Position numbers and translations under genes: made by a program. This document shows, piece after piece, positions 58,301 to 64,000 of a DNA stretch of 64,000 nucleotides. The notes beneath the pieces were generated by a model. The model did no database searches. It saw nothing but the letters and a program-made list of their open reading frames with translations, and was not told where the DNA came from. Position 1 is the first letter of the stretch; each line of letters begins with the position of its first letter. The stretch is from Melastoma dodecandrum. Taxonomy: Eukaryota; Streptophyta; Magnoliopsida; Myrtales; Melastomataceae. Location of the stretch: NCBI GenBank assembly GCA_029817715.1, contig JARUPY010000083.1:3162001-3226000 (forward strand). Direction: 5' to 3'.

Positions 58301-59550
58301 ATAGTCACATACTGATAATCCTTTGTGTGACGAATATTAAGATAAACATTCTCATCTGATTCTTCTAAAAGCAGGACGTCCTCTTCAGTCGATCCAATCG
58401 TGCTCAAATACAACCTGCTCAATTGAAGAACGACATAATTCAATGCTCATTGTTTTCACCGTGCATCTAGACATTTAAAGCAACAAAGAAGTAGAGAAGC
58501 AGGAGAACTAAAGCACCTAAATGGACGTTTCTTATGATCCGTGACAACATAGAGCAAAGCCTTCCCACCCTTCACCCATGCCAACCCTGATACCCTCTCT
58601 GCTTGAGGCTTGCTACAAAGAGAACCGGAAAGCAAGTTCCTCACAGATAATCTGAAGTAGTCATTTTCCTTGTCGTACATGGTATATGCATAGTATTGAT
58701 GGTTTGGAGATACTTCAGACAACTCTTCATAAGCATAACCTAGTATAATGGGCACACAAAAGCATTCATGGATGCAATTCATCATCATTAATTAGCTGAA
58801 ATTCATCACATGAGCCTTAACGAGTACAACAATGAAGGAGGAAACGAAAGAAACTACATGAATCAAACAAAGCCAAACAGTTCCATCACCTGTTTCACAT
58901 CATTACCTCCGAACCTCTCCGCCTCTTGATTATAATCGATGAGCTTCTGCTCTATCCTTTTCCCTGTGGTGAAGTCGAAACCCGCCGAAGGATCCTCATT
59001 TGATATAAACTTCTCGTGAAGGCTAACCAACCTCCGGCAAAGCACCGGATATTGCTTCCCTTCCTCGACTCGCCTATAATACAGCCTACAGAGAATCGCA
59101 ATCCACAATAATCACCACAAGTTAACGCCTCAAACCACATCCTAACTAAAACCGCAACCTTTGCACCCAAATGGAGATTTACCAAGGACCCAGTTTCACG
59201 GGAGGCGTGGAGAGATCGGGCGAGAATCGAGGGGCCATCTCCGACTGCAACTTGGCCTGTAGCTTCTCGGTGCCCCACATCACGGCCTCGAGATAGTTCT
59301 CCTCCTGTTCCATCACCATGTCCAAGTGGCGCATGGCCACCTTGTCGTTCAGGTTGGACATCCACGCATAATCATCTTCCCAGGTGAAGCCATTGAACGA
59401 GAAGGTCTGGGGTTTCTTCGGCGGGTTCGGAGGTTTCGCCGGGTCCCGCGGCGGCTGTGGCTCCGGGTGCTTGTAGCGGGGTATGTGGATGTAACGGAGA
59501 CCAAGGCGGCGGAGATTGTGGCGGCAGCAGCGATGGGCAAGGAGGTACAT
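55357..59550 (-). CDS. Prolyl-oligopeptidase family (S9A) protein, likely catalytically altered
   Basis: Protease II/oligopeptidase-B-like protein of plants. Starts MYLLAHRCCRHNLRRLGLRY, an Arg-rich stretch that could target mitochondria or plastids. Exons: 59550-59183, 59095-~58900, ~58742-58517, ~58414-58275, ~58188-57988, ~57575-57444, ~57334-57206, ~56953-56559, ~56430-56205, ~56110-55918, ~55533-55357. The first exon has TFSFNGFTWEDDYAWM, the S9A N-terminal motif; the middle exons are the beta-propeller; GHGAYGEILNKRW and GWGHSAGGLLVASA (nucleophile Ser) belong to the alpha/beta-hydrolase domain. Where oligopeptidase B has the catalytic Asp (TGLHD context) this protein reads TSSFNSRF, Asn at 55924-55926; and the GHGG histidine loop is replaced by DIVEENHYLHCKES. 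It closely resembles Arabidopsis At5g66960, as I recall it. Proteolysis cannot be assumed. Confidence 0.9.
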
Positions 59551-59871
59551 CGACGGAAGTGGAAGCGGAGCAGACCGTTCTCCTCTGTTCTCCCACCGGC
59601 ACGAGGTTTTAGCGGTTTAACAAAATAATTGGAAATTTCATTATGAAAATTTTGAAGTAATATAATATTTCGTAAAATAAATATTATTTAGAAACAAAGT
59701 TACTAATCCGCCGTCTATTCCCGACATTTAACGTCGGGCTGATCTCCGGAGTCGATTTTCAAAGCTCGCGGGTTCTCAAGAACCAATATGTAACATTATA
59801 CATTCAATAGGTTTGAGCGTCCCAGTCTTTTTATACACCGTTTTCGCGGGGATGCGCCACGGCAGCAGCCG
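59551..59871. other. Intergenic gap between POP-family gene and XLG
   Basis: About 320 bases, AT-rich in the middle. It holds the POP-family leader and promoter and the XLG 3' UTR; nothing else seen. Confidence 0.4.
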
Positions 59872-62800
59872 CTACGGGCTGTCGGTGCTATACGTTGAAT
59901 ACTCACTCAAGCCATAGCTCATCCTCTCCTCCTCCCATTTGAGTATCTCTCTCCCATACTTTAGTGCCGAATCTACGCTAGCTCGATCCAATCCCTTCAC
60001 AGCAGAAACATACAGGGTCTTGCCAGTGAGCGAAGCATAGAGCCTCTTGAACTTCACTGCGACGTAGTGAAACCCCAGCTGACCGAGCGTTGGGTTGTAA
60101 TTGATACTGTTAGTCCGTCCGCCCGTTCGGCCACTGCGGCTGAGTATTGGGTGGAAATCATTGAACCATTCGCACAGGGTGAGCGGGACACGTTCGATCT
60201 TATCCTCAAAGAGATCAAACTTGTTGAGTAATAGGAGGAATTCTGTCTGCTCGAAAGCCGGATGGGTTACTAGGCTTTCGAACAGTCTCCGGCTCCGCAA
60301 CACCTTGTTAACTGAGGATCCATTTCCATCGTCCGAGTACTGATCATAGTCGTTTAGGGACACGCAAAACGTGATAAGGCCAATGTCTTCAAACATTTCT
60401 AGCCACCGACAGTTTTCTGCGAGGCCTTTCGCATGCATCCTGATCAGCTGGTACCTGCAAATAAGCAGCAGAATCCAAACATTCTTCACCATACTATAAC
60501 TAGTAGGAGAAAACAACAATGGCGATCATCGAAATAAGGAGTGAAACCTGAGCACAGACTCATGCTGATTGGGTATGTCTCCACTCTCGTCAGTTTCAGA
60601 CAGGGGGAATGAGAATTCCGTGCAAGAAAGCCCATTAGATGAAATTAGACCTTCAGCATTTAGGATGTCCACGTCTGAGGGAGCGTAATCTACTTGCAGT
60701 ATATCTACAGCCTGAAAAAAAAAAGTTATATGGGATTTTTAATGACTTCTGTATCATTGATCTGCGAGAGACAAGAAGGAAGTACAATTCGGTGGTAAAA
60801 TCGGGAGAAACTCGTATCTCGCAGTGATAAGAGAGAAATGAGAGAGAAGCATCCCACCCGCTCTAGGAAATAGCTGGCAATGCTGGGCAGGGCAACCAGC
60901 TCATTTCTCCGCTTGTATGTAGCTTGAATTGCCGCATCATTCCATAACTCCTCCACAAGAGGCGCGTATTCGCGGGTAGCAGCAGGAAAAATGTCCTCCA
61001 GATTCCCCAGGACCATGGCATTCATTAGCCAGTCAGCGAAGTTTTTTAGCCTTGGACTCATCGAATACATGGTTTTCTTGTAATCTTTTCCTGTTTGCCA
61101 TACAGTAATTTAGACGTCATAACAACAGGATCAACTGACCAGATATCAGGTAATAAGCGAGTAAACCCTTAAATAAAAACAGATTACAGGTATTACTTAG
61201 AAAGACTATACCACCTGCAACATCGGGAGTTCTCTTCTTCATACTGGACAAAGCTTCATCTTCGAATCGCTCTCGCCCCTCCAGAAGTACGCCCAGATAG
61301 CCGTACACATTGGCCTGGATCGTTATCTTGGCACATTCACATTCATCCACAGAAAAAGGGACTTCCTGATAGAGAATTTTGGCCTGAAATAAAAACAAAT
61401 AACTATTCTTTTCATTTTCTCCCTCTTTGGATAGGCGTCAAGTCATCTCCAACAAATCCAAGGTTTCTGGAGCAGAAGGCAATAGATGGTGAACTAGGCA
61501 CCAGGCAGATCCTCCATATCCAACTAGTAATATCAAAAGATTACCTGCTTGAATATAGTGCGAGTTCCAGATCCTCCATGTCCAACCAACAAAATCTTGT
61601 GCAGCATCCTTTGCTCAGCATAGTCTGGCACACTTCTGCTATAAACATTATACGATGGCTCCCCGGCAGGATTTGAAGATTTGGATGGAACTGGCAATGA
61701 CAAGAAAGTACACAACAACTTTGTGCCCGCCTGGAAGATGGACACGCACATAAAAAATAATTTCTATGACCAAAGGCTTCTCGTCAAATAAAAAATTTAA
61801 CACCCGTGCCATATTCAGGAATAAAATCACTCACCTTGCCCCAGATATAACCTTTCGTATTCTTTTGACCCTCTTCCTGGTAGGAACCATCTTCATTAAC
61901 CCAGAAGTGAGGGTTACCAGCACATTGAACTCCAGCCAACTGCATCATTCAACTACAACTTACTATTGGATAGTTTGATATGATGAACATGAGGGAAGAA
62001 GAGGAATAATGAATCACCTGCAACATTCTAAGTTCTACTTTTGTGATTTCCCGACCATTTATGAACACTTGAGTATTTCCATTACTAGCATTTGGCCGGA
62101 TAAGACCCCCGACATTGAGATGGGGACTAATTATTTGGTGAGGTTTCTGTCCTTCCTGTATGCAAGGAAATATAAGGCCTTGTCATGGGTGAATAGATTA
62201 CTCGAATTTGATACGTAACAAGGATGGAAGCGGAATAGAAGCAGACCTTTCCCCATAGCCCGGATACTTTGTCATACCAATAATACCCTGGCTTAAGTTT
62301 CTTCGGTGGGATTGGACAATTCTGTAGCATAATCATCTCATCGTGACAAAGCGATTTCCCATTCACACACACATACTCAGGAGGCAACTGGTTTGCTTCG
62401 CACAACTTTTCAGCCCTCATTATCTGTCTGACCTCGAGATCATTAAGCAGACGTTTAAGCATCCTGGAAAACTTTCCCAACTGAGGCCTTTTAGACTCGT
62501 CAATGGCTAAACCGATGCAAGACACACATTTCCGCCCTTCAGGCATTGATCCCATCGCCTTCAGCACACAGCTACTGCAGTACTTTGCATCACAGACAAG
62601 ACAAACTTCCTTTTCCGTGAATCGGTTCCCCTTGAAGCACTTGTAGCAAGACCCCTTCTTTCCTTTGCTTTGAGGCTGTCTCTCGACCTGAACAAGTTCT
62701 GGCTCGTGCTCTTCCTCAATGCTGTCATTCGACTCAATATCCTGGAACTTCACAGCCAGATTTCCTCGGTCACTGACCCGATTGATCTTGTTACTCTCGG

Positions 62801-63530
62801 TATCTGTCCTCATAGGGGACAGGCACTCCGAGCTCATAACCGACTCATTCAACGCCCAATCCCGCCTACTAGAAACGTTAAAATCCACACTCTCTTTCCT
62901 ACTGTTGGACCCACCATACAAGCGTGAACTACCCCAGGATCTATCGAAGCTATCGGAGAATGCTATCGTGTTATTACTACTGCAGCTCCTATCCGCACTG
63001 AGCAACTCACGGGAGTTCTCCTGACTAACACGCGTTGATTCCACTACTCTCGGGCCATCATCAACAGCATCAGAAAATTCCCCAGAACAGCAATTATCAT
63101 CGCTTTGCGAAAACCCTAACGGACCGGAGCTGCTCAACTCGGCAGAAACCTTGCCCGTACCATCCCCCACCTCCAAGGCGAGCACTGAACTCAGAGACAA
63201 CGTGCTGTCGGACCCCAAGTCGCCATCCTTCACCGCACAGTCGAGGCAGTTGCCGATCACCGAAGTCGGAGAGACCATCGACTGCGGACCAATTGCCTCC
63301 TCCTTCAACAGCTTCCTGTCGGCGGGCAGGATGGGCTGAACAACGGGAAGGGTAAATTTCTCGCCATGCGAAACCTGGGAAAGCACAGGGGCGACCGGAA
63401 TCCGCTCAAGGCTGACGGGGACGGCCCTGGGAAGGTCGCGGGGGACGGGAGGGCCGGTGTACTGGACGGCGAAGGAGTAGGTGGGGGCATCTCCGCCCTC
63501 GCGGAGTGCTTTCCCAGACACCTGGGTCAT
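59872..63530 (-). CDS. XLG1: Extra-large G-alpha protein, XLG1-type
   Basis: Plant extra-large GTP-binding protein: an N-terminal regulatory half fused to a G-alpha-like domain; partners with G-beta/gamma in immunity and development. Exons: 63530-62247, ~62152-62018, ~61942-61835, ~61732-61546, ~61383-61213, ~61090-60858, ~60712-60548, ~60455-59872. N-terminus ([35 protein letters not shown]) matches XLG1. The Cys-rich region [31 protein letters not shown] (split at 62640-62560) is the XLG zinc/RING-like domain; [12 protein letters not shown] follows. The P-loop reads [16 protein letters not shown]1 as I recall has GTST, so this copy has Arg where Ser/Thr that coordinates Mg would sit. Switch and later G motifs include [18 protein letters not shown] and [12 protein letters not shown] (NKxD). 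Frame intact. Confidence 0.92.
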
Positions 63531-64000
63531 TATCTAAGCGGCCAACTAAACCCCCCAATTCCTCCCACACCCAGAAGAAGGAAGAGCAGATTAGCAATAC
63601 CCAGATGGGTAAACCCAGAAAAGATTCATACTTGATGGATGCCCCGGCCACATAGTGAAAAAGGAACGAGGTTTGGAGGGAGATTCCCGGGGGCGGGAGT
63701 TGGTGGGCTAGGGAGGAGAGAAAACAGGACAAAGCATGAGGTGAGCAGAGGGGAGACGGAGACACAGGCCGGCAGACGGAGCAGAGCTGCCTCGGGGGAA
63801 GACACAACTTGTTTGCTTCGGTGGAATGTTGTAATAACATTAAAAATAAATAATAACGAAAAAAAGAATCGGAGAAACGGATTCGAGACAAATTAGTGTC
63901 AGAAACATTTGAAAAACAGGCAAACCATTTTTTCTGAAATATATATATATGTATATATTATATCTCACCGATAAATAGAAGTAGCAGAGATCTTAAAAAA
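63531..64000. other. XLG leader and upstream DNA
   Basis: Contains the XLG 5' UTR and a TA-rich microsatellite near 63940-63962 (ATATATATAT and similar). No other gene begins before the right edge. Confidence 0.5.

Overview
This is nuclear DNA from a flowering plant, most likely a dicot. The genes are split by many short introns with GT-AG borders, and their products are plant-specific or plant-type: a CDPK-related kinase, an ABA-type SnRK2, a MAPKKK5-like kinase, a reticulon-like B protein and an extra-large G protein. Intergenic DNA is AT-rich and carries an Athila-type Ty3/gypsy retrotransposon, older LTR debris and a foldback element. I cannot name the species.

Layout. Positions 1-28.7 kb are gene-dense: CDPK-related kinase (minus, cut by the left edge), a phosphoglycerate-mutase-like histidine phosphatase (minus), a decayed TPR fragment (minus), MAPKKK5-like kinase (minus), organellar bL25-family ribosomal protein (minus), Misato/DML1-like protein (minus), a divergently placed SnRK2 (plus) whose last exon is frameshifted, tRNA-Trp (minus) and a reticulon-like protein (minus). 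Positions 28.7-50 kb are a repeat block: SIRE-like LTR debris, an 11.2 kb Athila element (minus, 30963-42186), a 1.35 kb foldback element (43926-45274) and more LTR debris. Positions 50-64 kb are genic again: an intronless MOCOS-like protein (plus), a prolyl-oligopeptidase-family protein (minus) and an XLG1-type extra-large G-alpha protein (minus).

Many of the genes are signalling proteins: three kinases of different classes (CRK, MAPKKK, SnRK2) and a non-canonical G-alpha. They are neighbours, not an operon, and nothing in the sequence shows that they act together. From memory, Arabidopsis keeps MOCOS-like and POP-family homologues next to each other (At5g66950/At5g66960), so the right end may be conserved microsynteny.

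The most notable signals are: an array of perfect 10-bp TGCAGCTGCA palindromes set in pairs two helical turns apart, present in both Athila LTRs and again between its pol and third ORF; an intact third ORF in that element beside an in-frame stop between gag and pol and a lost integrase catalytic Asp; a foldback element built of inverted tandem TTTAGTAAA-rich units; a SnRK2 that appears to have lost its ABA-responsive C-terminus; and two enzyme-family proteins (POP-like and MOCOS-like) that lack expected catalytic residues. Intron borders were read by eye, so exon ends marked with ~ may be off by a few bases.
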